Shown here: piece by piece, positions 15,373-24,268 of the stretch | Layout: each line of letters starts with the position of its first letter | Numbering within the stretch: position 1 is the stretch's first letter | The notes under the pieces: generated by a model | The model's input: only the letters and a program-made list of their open reading frames with translations | Databases searched by the model: none | Told to the model about the DNA's origin: nothing | DNA from: Candidatus Tritonobacter lacicola | Lineage (GTDB): Bacteria > Auribacterota > Tritonobacteria > Tritonobacterales > Tritonobacteraceae | Assembly: GCA_030765135.1 (NCBI GenBank) | Contig: JAVCDC010000029.1 | Coordinates: forward strand, 1 to 44,354 | Length of the DNA stretch: 44,354 nucleotides | Reading direction: 5' to 3' | Translations under genes and position numbers: made by a program

Positions 15373-16950
15373 TTACCGCGCCTCGAGGGCCGTCTTCCAT
15401 CGATAGAACGTGTAATCCCGCGATACGCGGCACCGGTCTTCCTGCTCGAGTAAAAGCGTCTCCCTCTCGTTTTCCACCTCGTGATCGCGATGCCTCTCGT
15501 AGAGCTCGGCAAAGCTTCCCTCCTCCCATCTGCACGCGGCAACCTCCCCGATGCCCGCCTTCCTCAGCCGGGCGGCAATCTCGAGAAAATCGCCGAAGCC
15601 CCGGGCCAGGAAATATGTTTTCTCAGGGAACGCCGCCCCCATTTCCAGAACCGGGTAAGTGCTGGAAAAGACAATATATTCGCACCCGCAGCTCTTTATC
15701 CACGACACGGCGGGGTACAGGTCGCGGGCCTTTCGCCCATACAGCATGCCGATTCCAAGGAAGGAGATAATGATGGAAGCGGAAACGACAACAACTATAA
15801 AACTCCTCATGACAACACCGCCCCGCCGGCACGCAACCGCCAGAAGGGCCACGCCGAGAGGCAGGACCGGCAGAAGGTACCGGGGCCCCCACTGCGTCCC
15901 GCCGTCGTTGTACGCCGTCAGAATCACTACCGCGATGGAAATCACGGTCGTGAAGTAGATAAACCTCACCATCGAGCAGACCCCTGCCTTTTCGTCGCCC
16001 GCCACTCGTCCCAGCAGGATCTTTCCCGCCCCCACGATCGACATGAACGGGCACATCAACAGGAGCCCGGAGACGGGAGCAAATAGAAGTCCCGCTGCCA
16101 GGCGGAGGTGCCCGGCCGCGCCGATACGCGCCCTCAGCACCTGTATAACGTGCGGCCCCAGGAACATGCCGTAGTAACACCTGTTGAAGAGAAACAACAG
16201 GAGAACGGACGCGGCAACGGGCAGGCAGAGGGTGAACACGCGGCGAGCCCTTCCGCGGCCGGTCAAAAGGAGGGAAACAACGCAGGCAAGACAGTACACT
16301 GCGTTTTCGAAGCGCGCCCAGATAGAAAAGCCGATGACGAGGCCCGCGGCCAGGAACCATCTCCGCCCGCCGTTTTCTATCCCCCTGCAGATGAGAAAGA
16401 CGGCGGTGAGGAAAAGCAGCACGGACAGCGTGTGCTCCCAGAAGAGGAGGCTGTAGAAGAAGACGGGAGTTCCGAGGCCGTAAAAGATGACGAGGAGCGA
16501 CCTCTTCCTTTCGTCAGCCACCTCCAGGAGCGCCAGGAGCCGGAGAAGCATCACGGAAGAGAGTACGCCCGAGAAAACCGGGATTATATATAACCCCCTG
16601 AAGCCGAAAATAATATAGGGCACCGCCGAGAGGACGGCGAAAAGGAGGGGGTACTGCGGATAAGTCGGCCCGCCGATCCGGTAGGCGAACGGTGGAATGA
16701 TGGGGAAATATTTTTCCGCCGGGTCTATGAACTTCCCCGCGTATGGAATCCGGTCGCTGCAGAACCCGTTCTCCACCAGGTAAACGACCTGGATATACTT
16801 CATGCCGTTGTCACAGGTGAAAAAAGTATCCCGGGGAAGGACAAGCAGCGCGAGAATCATATAGACCGCGAGAATGATAATGACTGAGCACGCTGAATAT
16901 CTCTGTTTCACGATCCTTCCACGACCGGCCGGAATGTCTACGATAGCCAC
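15373..16950 (-). CDS. Polytopic membrane protein, GT-C-like
   Basis: Protein of 525 residues with about eleven membrane helices. After the first helix it has FTCDNGMKYIQVVYLVENG, an acidic loop in the GT-C catalytic position, then GGPTYPQYPLLFAVLSAVPY and SIWARFENAVYCLACV, a pattern seen in uncharacterised bacterial GT-C glycosyltransferase candidates. The last 110 residues or so are soluble. I cannot name a family with certainty. The start at 16950 is a GTG; translation could start slightly later, before the first helix near residue 22. It is separated from the TPR gene by 133 bp that include that gene's promoter, so it is probably transcribed separately. Confidence 0.75.
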   Translation of the reverse strand: MAIVDIPAGRGRIVKQRYSACSVIIILAVYMILALLVLPRDTFFTCDNGMKYIQVVYLVENGFCSDRIPYAGKFIDPAEKYFPIIPPFAYRIGGPTYPQYPLLFAVLSAVPYIIFGFRGLYIIPVFSGVLSSVMLLRLLALLEVADERKRSLLVIFYGLGTPVFFYSLLFWEHTLSVLLFLTAVFLICRGIENGGRRWFLAAGLVIGFSIWARFENAVYCLACVVSLLLTGRGRARRVFTLCLPVAASVLLLFLFNRCYYGMFLGPHVIQVLRARIGAAGHLRLAAGLLFAPVSGLLLMCPFMSIVGAGKILLGRVAGDEKAGVCSMVRFIYFTTVISIAVVILTAYNDGGTQWGPRYLLPVLPLGVALLAVACRRGGVVMRSFIVVVVSASIIISFLGIGMLYGRKARDLYPAVSWIKSCGCEYIVFSSTYPVLEMGAAFPEKTYFLARGFGDFLEIAARLRKAGIGEVAACRWEEGSFAELYERHRDHEVENERETLLLEQEDRCRVSRDYTFYRWKTALEAR

Positions 16951-17090
16951 GGATAACTATAGCACCCCGCCCGCAAAGGAAACAAGCGGGCGCCTATCCT
17001 GATAATGTGAGCTGTTTTATTGAGGAACAATCTCATTGACCAGGGGAGAATAAAGAGAGTAACTTTCAAATGATTCTAATAACAGGCGAG

Positions 17091-17096
17091 TATAAT
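17091..17096 (+). promoter_or_regulatory. Possible -10 element for methyltransferase gene
   Basis: Consensus TATAAT 33 nt upstream of the ATG at 17130. No matching -35 at 16-18 nt was found, so support is partial. The rest of the 16951-17129 spacer shows nothing else. Confidence 0.35.
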
Positions 17097-17129
17097 AAGA
17101 AATTGCACAAACCATCAGCTATATAGTCT

Positions 17130-17834
17130 ATGAGATATAAAGATGTATCCAACTCGTTAAAAAGTTTTAGCCCTCCTGCTGATTGGCCCGGCCACCTGTT
17201 CATGCTCCCCGAAGAAGCAGTCCGCGACATCTACCATTTCATAATCAAAAACAGGCTCCGCTCCTGTATCGAGCTAGGGACCTGCTTCGGCACCACCGCC
17301 TGCGCGATGGCGGCGGCCGTAGAAGAGATCGGCGGTGGCCGGGTGGTCGCCGTTGACAAGCACCTCCACCAGCCAATCAACCCCAAAGTAATAATTAACC
17401 ACATCGGGCTGGCCGAAAACGCCATCGAGATCGTGATCGACGAGCTGGGCTACAACTGGTACCTGGCAGACCTCATCCGGAAACAGAGCCACTGCGGGGT
17501 GGTCTGCAAGCCGATTTTCGACTTCTGCCTTTTAGACGGGGCACACGAGTGGGAGTGCGACGCCCTTGCCTTCTATCTCGTCGCGAAGCTTCTTAAGCCG
17601 GGAGGCTGGATTGCAATAGACGACATCAATTTCAATTCAAGAATGATGTTTCCCGAAGAAGAGCACAATAAATATACTGACAGGGAGCTAGATGCGTTTC
17701 AATTGAGGATGGTGTATGAACTGGCCGTCCGGCAGCACCCCGACTTCTGCGACTTTCACACGACCCACGGCGGCAGGATCGGGTGGGCCAGGAAGAGGCC
17801 CCGTATACTGAAGCGCATACTGAGACCGAGATAG
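17130..17834 (+). CDS. Class I SAM-dependent methyltransferase
   Basis: Protein of 234 residues with a Rossmann-type methyltransferase core of the Methyltransf_24 type. Motif I is SCIELGTCFGTTACAMA (about residues 48-64), motif II is VVAVDKHLH, and the late motifs are FCLLDGAHEWECDALAFY and LLKPGGWIAIDDINF (about 131-170). The D-x-A-H-E element resembles that of cephalosporin hydroxylase-like and sugar-modifying methyltransferases in glycan clusters. Substrate cannot be told from sequence. There is no visible Shine-Dalgarno before the ATG at 17130. It is convergent with the tRNA gene, with a strong hairpin between them. Confidence 0.85.
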   Translation: MRYKDVSNSLKSFSPPADWPGHLFMLPEEAVRDIYHFIIKNRLRSCIELGTCFGTTACAMAAAVEEIGGGRVVAVDKHLHQPINPKVIINHIGLAENAIEIVIDELGYNWYLADLIRKQSHCGVVCKPIFDFCLLDGAHEWECDALAFYLVAKLLKPGGWIAIDDINFNSRMMFPEEEHNKYTDRELDAFQLRMVYELAVRQHPDFCDFHTTHGGRIGWARKRPRILKRILRPR

Positions 17835-17867
17835 TCCGCTCCGCCCGGAGCATGTCCCACTAAAGAA

Positions 17868-17892
17868 GGGGCCGGGTCTGAAACCCGGCCCC
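17868..17892 (-). terminator. Hairpin terminator downstream of tRNA
   Basis: Perfect 10-bp stem (17868-17877 with 17883-17892) and a 5-nt loop. Read on the minus strand the stem is followed by TTCTTTA, a moderate U-tract, so it fits an intrinsic terminator for the tRNA. The plus-strand side lacks a T-tract but may still stop transcription from the methyltransferase gene. Confidence 0.7.
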
Positions 17893-17900
17893 TCGCCCCA

Positions 17901-17977
<77 letters not shown>

Positions 17978-17984
17978 TGAAAAC

Positions 17985-18030
17985 AGTGATAAATGATAAG
18001 AGATTAGGGATAAGAAATATAAAAATCAAG
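17985..18030. repeat. A+T-rich spacer with iterated GATAA words
   Basis: GATAA recurs three times in this short stretch between the tRNA and rpoD. On the minus strand it holds TTGATT and TAATCT at a 17-nt spacing, a weak candidate tRNA promoter. No gene is visible. Confidence 0.35.
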
Positions 18031-18099
18031 TGCAATTCCATAAAACTCTATAAGACTATGGGAGGCAGAAAAAAAGGGGGAAATTTGACCGACGGGCCG

Positions 18100-19767
18100 C
18101 TACGGGTTGAGAAGGGCCTTGAGATTAAGGAGAGCTACGTCGCCCAGATCGAGAAACCCCTTGAGCTTCCTCGCCCTCGTCGGGTGCCGCATCTTCCTGA
18201 GGGCTTTGGCCTCTATCTGCCGGACCCGCTCCCTGGTAACACTGAAGACCTTTCCCACCTCTTCAAGCGTGCGCGGGCAGCCGTCGGCCAGGCCGAACCT
18301 CAGCGTCAGCACCTTTTTCTCGCGCTTGGTCAGCGTGCCCAGCACGGCCTCCATCTGCTCTTTGAGAAGGGAATACCCCGTCGCCTCCGCGGGCGATTCC
18401 ACTGACTTGTCCTCTATGAAATCCCCGAAATGACTGTCTCCGCCTTCCCCGATCGGCGTCTGGAGAGATATCGGGTGCTGAGCTATTTTTAGTATGCCCC
18501 TTATCTTGTCGACCGGTATCTCCATCTCCTGCGCCAGCTGTTCGGCGGTCGGCTCCTTGCCGTGATCCTGGACGAGCTTCTTTGTCGCGCGCACCAGCTT
18601 GTTGATCGTCTCTATCATGTGCACCGGTATCCGGATGGTCCTGGCCTGATCGGCTATTGACCGGGTGATCGCCTGCCTGATCCACCACGTGGCATAAGTG
18701 CTGAACTTGTATCCCCGCCTGTACTCGAATTTATCCACGGCCTTCATCAGGCCCATGTTCCCCTCCTGGATAAGATCCAGGAAAGAAAGACCCCTGTTGG
18801 TATATTTCTTCGCTATGCTGATCACGAGCCTGAGGTTTGCCTCGACCATCTCGCTCTTGGCCTTGTGCAGATCATTCATCCATGTATTCAGCTCTCCAAC
18901 AAGCGCCTTGAATTCCTCGATGCTCATCCGCACCGCAAGCTCTATCCTCTTGAGTTTTCTTGTCTCGTTCTTGAGCCTCTCCTTGGCCGTCTTGCTCCTG
19001 CTCCTGGTCAGCCTGGCTATCTCACCCTGTATCTCGTCAATCTTGCTGCTTGCCGAGAAGATACGGCGGGAAAAGTTCTCTATCGCATTCTGCTTCAAGA
19101 AGAGTCGCTTGAGAATGCCCTGCTGCCGGGCCCTGAGCTTCCCCATCTCCTTCGCGTATTTCTCGCGGAGATCCTTCTTGACCTTGCGGTTCCTTGTCAG
19201 CTTGAACTTCTCGCCGATCTCCTCATCGAGGGCCTTCATCTTCTCGATATCGGAGTCGAGTTTCTTTAGATAGACCTCCCTGTTCTTTACCTTCTTGTCA
19301 ATGACAACCCGGTCGAACCTCTCCTTCCCCGCGGCGATCCTCTTCGCGAGCACGATCGTCTCCCGCGGGGTATAATCGCAGCTGTATATTATCCTGCTTA
19401 CCACTTCCTCCGCCGCCTCAATCTTCTTGGAGATCTCCACTTCCTGCTCGCGGGTAAGAAGCGACACCTGCCCCATCTGCTTCAGGTACATTCTTACGGG
19501 ATCATCGAGGACCTCCATCTTCGCCGCCATGCGGCTCTTGGCATCCCGCGCCTGCCACTTCTTTCGCCTCTTTTCAAGCTGCTGCTCGTCCAGGATCTCT
19601 ATGCCCATCCCCTTGATGATAATGATGATCGAGTCGGTCTCTGTCGGGCTGACAACATCATCGGGCAGTGCCTTGTTGATGTCGTCGTAGGTGAGATGCC
19701 CCTGCTTGTTGCCAAGCCTGACAAGGTGCTGTATTTTACGGTCTTTGTCTTTTCTATCCATAGTCAT
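18100..19767 (-). CDS. rpoD: RNA polymerase primary sigma factor RpoD (sigma-70)
   Basis: Housekeeping sigma factor of 555 residues. Region 1.1 spans about 10-65 ([18 protein letters not shown]). Region 1.2 starts at [20 protein letters not shown] (88-107), followed by a charged non-conserved region to about 300. Region 2 has [20 protein letters not shown] and [17 protein letters not shown] (311-347), and the -10 recognition helix is [10 protein letters not shown] (358-367). Region 3 spans about 385-460. The region 4 helix-turn-helix is [20 protein letters not shown] (500-519). It directs RNA polymerase to -10/-35 promoters, which fits the promoters seen here. It lies 38 nt downstream of dnaG, the classical macromolecular-synthesis arrangement. 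The AGGAGG (19782-19787) is unusually far from the ATG: 14 nt to 19767, or 20 nt to an alternative ATG at 19761. Confidence 0.97.
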   Translation of the reverse strand: MTMDRKDKDRKIQHLVRLGNKQGHLTYDDINKALPDDVVSPTETDSIIIIIKGMGIEILDEQQLEKRRKKWQARDAKSRMAAKMEVLDDPVRMYLKQMGQVSLLTREQEVEISKKIEAAEEVVSRIIYSCDYTPRETIVLAKRIAAGKERFDRVVIDKKVKNREVYLKKLDSDIEKMKALDEEIGEKFKLTRNRKVKKDLREKYAKEMGKLRARQQGILKRLFLKQNAIENFSRRIFSASSKIDEIQGEIARLTRSRSKTAKERLKNETRKLKRIELAVRMSIEEFKALVGELNTWMNDLHKAKSEMVEANLRLVISIAKKYTNRGLSFLDLIQEGNMGLMKAVDKFEYRRGYKFSTYATWWIRQAITRSIADQARTIRIPVHMIETINKLVRATKKLVQDHGKEPTAEQLAQEMEIPVDKIRGILKIAQHPISLQTPIGEGGDSHFGDFIEDKSVESPAEATGYSLLKEQMEAVLGTLTKREKKVLTLRFGLADGCPRTLEEVGKVFSVTRERVRQIEAKALRKMRHPTRARKLKGFLDLGDVALLNLKALLNP

Positions 19768-19805
19768 ACCGGAACGGCCATCCTCCTGTCGAAAAACGTC
19801 CTGCT

Positions 19806-21554
19806 TTATACCATACCCAGATCACTCTTTGCAAGGGCTTGCCGGTTTATTTCCTTCTGTATCCGCTCGACCTCCTCCGGGGTTATACCCGGCGAGGCGA
19901 GCTGTTTCTGAAGGAGCCCGACCTTTCTCTCTATACTCATCCGTTTCAGCTTCTTTATCGCGTCCTCGATCCTCTTCCGATCCTCCTTTTTTCCTTCCGG
20001 AGACGCAATCGAAGCCGCGATAAGCTTTTTCGCCTCGGGGTCCTCAGTCCTGCTTATCATCTGTTCCGGCTTTATTGCCGCCTCGCTTGAAAGCGCGACA
20101 GCAACAACCTCCCGGCAGGCGGGATCGATGAAATCATCCCGGGTGAGCATCTCCCTGACCATGGAAACGGTCTCGGGGCACGCCAACATCTCCCGTACAA
20201 GGTACCTTTCCACGGGGAGAACGGCTTTCGCCGGCTCCCTCTTCGCCGGGGGGCGCGGCGCCCTGCCGCCATGCAGGGAGATGCGGGCCATGTCCTCCGC
20301 CAGGGCGGAAACCGAAGCACCGAGCCTGCCGGCGAGTTTCTTGAGGTACATGTCCCTCAACACCGCGCTCTCCAGCCTGGCTATTGCCGAAAGCATCTGA
20401 CTTGATATTTCCACCCTGCCCTGCTCGGTATTAACATCGTACTCTCTCAACAGTGTCTGGAGAAGAAAGTCGAGAAGGGACGGCGCGCTATCCATCAACT
20501 CCCCTACCTTCTCTCCGCCGTACTTTCTAACGAAGCCGTCCGGGTCAAGGCCGGGGGGAAAGACGGCGATCCTCACCCTCAGTCCGGCCTCGAGAAGCAC
20601 GTCGAGGCCCCTCAGGGCGGCCTTCTTTCCCGCCTCATCCGCGTCGAACGCCATAACGACATCCCTGCAATAGCGCTTGAGGAGCCGGGCGTGGCTATCT
20701 GTGAGGGCCGTTCCCTGCGTGGCCACGGTGTTTCTGAAGCCCGCCTGGTGAAGCATGATGCAGTCTATCTGGCCCTCGCAAACGATCGCGTACCCCGCGG
20801 AGACGATCTCCGATTTAGCCAGGTATAACCCGTAGAGGATCCTTCCCTTGCTGAAGAGGCTGCTGTCGGGCGAATTAACGTACTTCGGCTCGGCGTCTCC
20901 CATAACCCTGCCGCTGAAACCCACAACCTTGCCTGACACGTTCCTTATCGGGAAGATGATGCGGTCCCTGAACCTGTCGTAGTCCCCCCTCTCGCCAGGT
21001 ATAACGAGGCCCAATCCACGCAACTGTGAGCCCGGTATCTCCTTCTTCCGCGCCCACTTGCCCAAGTTGTCCCACCCCCCCGGCGCGTAGCCAAGCATAA
21101 AGCCCTTTATCGTATCACCCGTAACGGAACGCGAGGACAGGTAGGCCAGAGCGGCCTTCCCGCGCCCGGATGCCACAAGCGTCTTGTGATAGCTTCTGGA
21201 GACCATATCGTTTATCCGGTAGAGACCGGCCTTCTTATCTTCGCCACCACGCTCCCCATCGAACCTCAGCTCGATCCTCGCCCTCTCCGCGAGCATCTTC
21301 ACGGCGTCGAGAAAGCCGATATTTTCAAGCTTCATCAGGAAACCGAAAACGTTCCCCCCCTCGCCGCAGCCGAAACAGTGATAGATCTGCTTATCGGGGC
21401 TCACGATAAACGACGGCGTCTTCTCCCGGTGGAACGGACAGAGGGCCTTGAAGCTCCTCCCGGCCCGCTTCAGGGGAAAATAGCTGCTGACCACCTCGAC
21501 GATATCGTTGGCGGACTGTATCCTGTCTATAATCTCGTCGGAAATCCGGGCCAA
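19806..21554 (-). CDS. dnaG: DNA primase DnaG
   Basis: Replicative primase of 582 residues that makes RNA primers for lagging-strand synthesis. The N-terminal CHC2 zinc finger has [11 protein letters not shown] (C39, H42) and [17 protein letters not shown] (C60, C63). The catalytic core has the family stretches [14 protein letters not shown] and [19 protein letters not shown]. The TOPRIM domain holds [14 protein letters not shown], where EGYMD is more usual, and [16 protein letters not shown] with the metal-binding D-x-D. A helicase-interaction domain occupies the C-terminus, with the end rich in basic helices. The start is TTG at 21554 with AGGAGG 7-8 nt upstream, inside the end of the nif3-like gene; one base separates the two genes. 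The usual rpsU is absent upstream. Confidence 0.97.
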   Translation of the reverse strand: MARISDEIIDRIQSANDIVEVVSSYFPLKRAGRSFKALCPFHREKTPSFIVSPDKQIYHCFGCGEGGNVFGFLMKLENIGFLDAVKMLAERARIELRFDGERGGEDKKAGLYRINDMVSRSYHKTLVASGRGKAALAYLSSRSVTGDTIKGFMLGYAPGGWDNLGKWARKKEIPGSQLRGLGLVIPGERGDYDRFRDRIIFPIRNVSGKVVGFSGRVMGDAEPKYVNSPDSSLFSKGRILYGLYLAKSEIVSAGYAIVCEGQIDCIMLHQAGFRNTVATQGTALTDSHARLLKRYCRDVVMAFDADEAGKKAALRGLDVLLEAGLRVRIAVFPPGLDPDGFVRKYGGEKVGELMDSAPSLLDFLLQTLLREYDVNTEQGRVEISSQMLSAIARLESAVLRDMYLKKLAGRLGASVSALAEDMARISLHGGRAPRPPAKREPAKAVLPVERYLVREMLACPETVSMVREMLTRDDFIDPACREVVAVALSSEAAIKPEQMISRTEDPEAKKLIAASIASPEGKKEDRKRIEDAIKKLKRMSIERKVGLLQKQLASPGITPEEVERIQKEINRQALAKSDLGMV

Positions 21555-21555
21555 G

Positions 21556-22515
21556 TTACTTCCTCCTGCTTACGCGGTAGAAACCCGAGGCGGGGACAAT
21601 CTTCAGATTCTCCTTCTTCGTCAGGCCGTCGAGGAGGAGGTTGAGGCCGATATTGTCGCTCGCGATATGACCGGCAACGATGACGTTGATCTTGTTCTTT
21701 TCCGCCTCCTCCAGGTGATCCTTGCTCAGGTGCATGCAGACCATCGTTCCCACGCCGGCGGCGGCGAGCTTCTCCAGTATCTTCTTCGGGGGCTCGGTCC
21801 CCCCGGTCATATCCACAAAAATCTCGCCGACACGCCGATTATCCGAACCTACCAGCACCCTGACGGGAACTCCCTCCGAGGTCGACCACTCATATTCCGG
21901 AACCTCCGACAGCACATCCACCGTCTCACCCAGCGTTTTCGGCTTATTTTTTTTCAGGAGATTTCCCAGATAAGCCACGACGCAGTTGTCGGCTGGGGTG
22001 TGGGCGCACATAAGAGGGATGCCCAGAAGGTCGGCGGCATCGACGGGGCGCCGGTGGTTGACGGACATGACTTTTCTCTCCACCTCTCCCATCCTCTCCT
22101 CCAGAAGGGCCTCGGCTATATTGATAGGGACCCCGTAGCCGTGATGGATATCCGCCTGCATCCGCATAACCTCGTGGAATGCGGCGTACGCCTTCCCGCC
22201 GGGGTGATGCGCAAGGATGAGATCGATCGGAGTGCCCCTCTCTTTGAGCCGGTCGGCCAGTACAATCTCCCCCACTCCGATGTCAACCCCCACCATTATG
22301 CATTTAACCTCACTGCCGGGATCTCCGGAAAGGATCCGCGTATCGGAGTAGGGGTTCTTCAGGCTCTCGATATCGAACCTCTTCTTCTTCTTTTCCGGCA
22401 TCGCCCCGTACGCGTTCTTAACCCGCTCCAGATACTCCCTGACGCCCCCGACACCCCGGGGGTCGTGCCTTATCCCGATATCAATAACGTTTTTATATAT
22501 ATCCTTTATCTTCAT
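21556..22515 (-). CDS. Nif3-like dinuclear metal centre protein
   Basis: Protein of 319 residues of the Nif3/YbgI/DUF34 family. Metal-ligand motifs are LILAHHPGGKAYAAF, CAHTPADNC and the C-terminal VAGHIASDNIGLN, which supply the histidines and acidic residues of the dinuclear site; VGVDIGVGEIVLADRLKE is the N-terminal family element. It has a longer N-terminus (about 70 residues before GSEVKCIMVGVD) than YbgI. Family function is still debated (GTP cyclohydrolase-like or damage control). The ATG at 22515 follows GGAGGG at 5-6 nt spacing. It is immediately followed by dnaG and is probably cotranscribed with dnaG and rpoD. Confidence 0.87.
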   Translation of the reverse strand: MKIKDIYKNVIDIGIRHDPRGVGGVREYLERVKNAYGAMPEKKKKRFDIESLKNPYSDTRILSGDPGSEVKCIMVGVDIGVGEIVLADRLKERGTPIDLILAHHPGGKAYAAFHEVMRMQADIHHGYGVPINIAEALLEERMGEVERKVMSVNHRRPVDAADLLGIPLMCAHTPADNCVVAYLGNLLKKNKPKTLGETVDVLSEVPEYEWSTSEGVPVRVLVGSDNRRVGEIFVDMTGGTEPPKKILEKLAAAGVGTMVCMHLSKDHLEEAEKNKINVIVAGHIASDNIGLNLLLDGLTKKENLKIVPASGFYRVSRRK

Positions 22516-22559
22516 TACGACCCTCCGTAGGCTGTATTACTTACGAGCCATGTTTACAC

Positions 22560-22740
22560 TTTGTTAACACATCGATGGACAAGTATGCCGAATAATTCGC
22601 CGAGGAAGACGGAAAAGAGTTAACAGAGAACTGAAAACGGTAGTGAAATCTGAAAAATGAAATCTGTTTTTCCCCTGCTTTCCCTTTTCCGTTTTCCCTA
22701 CCCATTTCTGTTTTCCCATAACCGATTTCTGTCGTCCGGT
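22560..22740. repeat. A-rich/T-rich word spacer
   Basis: This non-coding spacer contains GAAA-type words (CTGAAAAC, GTGAAATCTG, ATGAAATCTG) in its left half and TTTCC/TTTTCC words in its right half (for example CCCTTTTCCGTTTTCCCT at 22682-22699), so the two halves are roughly complementary. No gene is seen. Confidence 0.45.
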
Positions 22741-22752
22741 GCATTAGAGCCC

Positions 22753-23409
22753 TCAAGACTGTGCCGGACCGTCAACTCGACTCTCTTCATTGTTTTCAGT
22801 GTACTCAGTGGTTCCTACTGCTTTCCTCGATACATGCGTGTTGGAGGGAATAAAGAAGCGCAGGGGGAGGTCCCCTCCAGCGCTCAGGCCGATTCTCCCA
22901 GTCACACCGGCGCGGCGAACACGAACCCCGTCATCGGCGATGAAGAGGTCGCCGTTGATCATATCGGCGCCGTTGAACGACATATCGATGGACATAGCCT
23001 GCGTGAGCTTCCCGGGGCCGTTCAGCAAGCCCTTTGCCTTCCTCCGACTCCGCATGACTTCGATTCCCGCTACCGGCTCCAGGGCCCGTATCAGGACGGC
23101 CCCCGGCTTCCCCCGGGGCTCGGTAACCACGTTTAAAAGACAGTGGTTTCCATAGACGAAGTAAACGTAAGCCCGCCCCGGTTCCCCGTACATCGTGGAG
23201 CTCCGGGGAGTGGGCCCGCGAAACGCGTGGCTCCCGGGATCTCCCTCGCCGAGGTATGCCTCCGTCTCGACTATCCTTCCCGAAAGGAGCCTGCCGTCAC
23301 AGATCCTCACGAGAAGCTTTCCCAGGAGCTCCCGTGCAACCTTCACAGTATCCCTGCCGTAAAAAGCTTTCTCCAGTGGCTTATGCTGCTTAGCTTTACA
23401 TTTATCCAT
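22753..23409 (-). CDS. mpg: DNA-3-methyladenine glycosylase (AAG/Mpg family)
   Basis: Base-excision-repair glycosylase of 218 residues. It flips and cleaves alkylated or deaminated purines. Family motifs: FYGRDTVKVARELLGKLLVR (about 16-35), the catalytic-glutamate motif GRIVETEAYLGEGDPGSHAF (about 43-62), STMYGEPGRAYVYFVYGNH (about 69-87), LNVVTEPRGKPGAVLIRALE, and LLNGPGKLTQAMSI. The family fold should end near FFIPSNTHVSRK (about residue 196). The last 20 or so residues, including T200-E209, are encoded by an iterated 9-bp repeat (22786-22810), so the C-terminus has been extended into a repetitive spacer. The ATG at 23409 lacks a clear Shine-Dalgarno. Confidence 0.93.
   Translation of the reverse strand: MDKCKAKQHKPLEKAFYGRDTVKVARELLGKLLVRICDGRLLSGRIVETEAYLGEGDPGSHAFRGPTPRSSTMYGEPGRAYVYFVYGNHCLLNVVTEPRGKPGAVLIRALEPVAGIEVMRSRRKAKGLLNGPGKLTQAMSIDMSFNGADMINGDLFIADDGVRVRRAGVTGRIGLSAGGDLPLRFFIPSNTHVSRKAVGTTEYTENNEESRVDGPAQS
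22786..22810 (-). repeat. 9-bp word array inside the 3-prime end of mpg
   Basis: On the minus strand CACTGAG, CACTGAA and CAATGAA occur at exact 9-bp spacing (plus-strand word starts 22804, 22795, 22786). It encodes the TEYTENNEE-like tail of Mpg. The period and word shape parallel the CACGAAG arrays at 4086-4176. Confidence 0.7.
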
Positions 23410-23455
23410 CTAAGTTAGCCAACCAGGCACCAAGATTAAGGTACTACAAGTTTAA

Positions 23456-23518
23456 TGAGTTTTTGAGTTTTATGAGTTTAACCAATCGACCTATCAACTC
23501 ACCAACTCATTTAACTCA
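23456..23518. repeat. TGAGTT x3 followed by AACTCA x3 convergent word array
   Basis: TGAGTT starts at 23456, 23464 and 23473. After a 17-nt linker its reverse complement AACTCA starts at 23496, 23504 and 23513. The result is a long imperfect hairpin in the 106-bp spacer between rsmE (ends 23516) and mpg (starts 23409). The last word overlaps the rsmE stop region. Confidence 0.8.
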
Positions 23519-24268
23519 TTTATCTTTTGCGGCTGAAAGATTTTGAATGAAAAAAGCATTAACTACAAGAGAGAGTGCGGCAACAGCCGCCGTATCGCTC
23601 CGCAGGGTAAAAGGCCCGAGTTCGAGGGGAACAGCTCCCACATCCAGTGCCGCCGACCTTTCCGCATCCGTGAACCCGCCCTCGGGCCCGACTATTACGA
23701 GGACCTTTTCCCGCAGCCCGATTGACGTCGGCCCGGCTTTGCCCGTCCCGAGAGCAATAAAGACCCTGTCGTAATGCTCCATCCCCCGGAGCAGCTCATC
23801 CCAGGTTGAAAAATATTCTATAGCCGGCTTGCCGGGACGGCCGCTCTGCTTGGCCGCCGAGAGCGCGATTCTCTTCCACCTGGCCAGCTTCTTGCCGACA
23901 TCGGGCCGGCGTATGCGCGGGACGGACCTGTCGCATCGCACAAGGATTATCTTACCCGCCCCCAGTTCTGTCGCGCCGGAGATAGACCTATCGAGACGAG
24001 TTCCCTTTATAAGCGCCAGCGCGAGATGAACGGCCTCCGCAGGGGAGCTCATAATCTCCATCTTTTCATCAATGCGAAGCTCGACCGCGCGCGGCGCGAT
24101 ACCGACGACCGTCGCGACAAACTCCTCCCCTTTCTCGTTGAAGAGTATTACCCTCTGACCGGCCCTGGCCCGGAGGACGCGCGTGAAATGGTGGGCCTCA
24201 CCTCCCGTGAGCACCGCCTTATCGCCCGACCTGTCTTTAGAGGAGAAGCTGAAGCGTCTCAACGCCAC
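23516..24268 (-). CDS. rsmE: 16S rRNA (uracil-1498-N3)-methyltransferase RsmE
   Basis: SPOUT-fold RNA methyltransferase of 250 residues that methylates U1498 of 16S rRNA. An N-terminal PUA-like part has [20 protein letters not shown] (about 19-38). The SPOUT domain has [20 protein letters not shown] followed by [15 protein letters not shown], then [14 protein letters not shown], and the SAM-binding knot [18 protein letters not shown] with [16 protein letters not shown] (about 190-238). Length is normal for the family. The GTG at 24268 overlaps the dnaJ stop by 10 nt; a TTG at 24262 forming TTGA with the dnaJ stop is an alternative. It is translated as part of the grpE-dnaJ operon. Confidence 0.95.

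Noticed and set aside
21508-22530. Open frame of 340 codons on the plus strand
   Set aside because: It lies opposite the Nif3-like gene, which has clear family motifs, a Shine-Dalgarno and operon position; the plus frame shows no domain.
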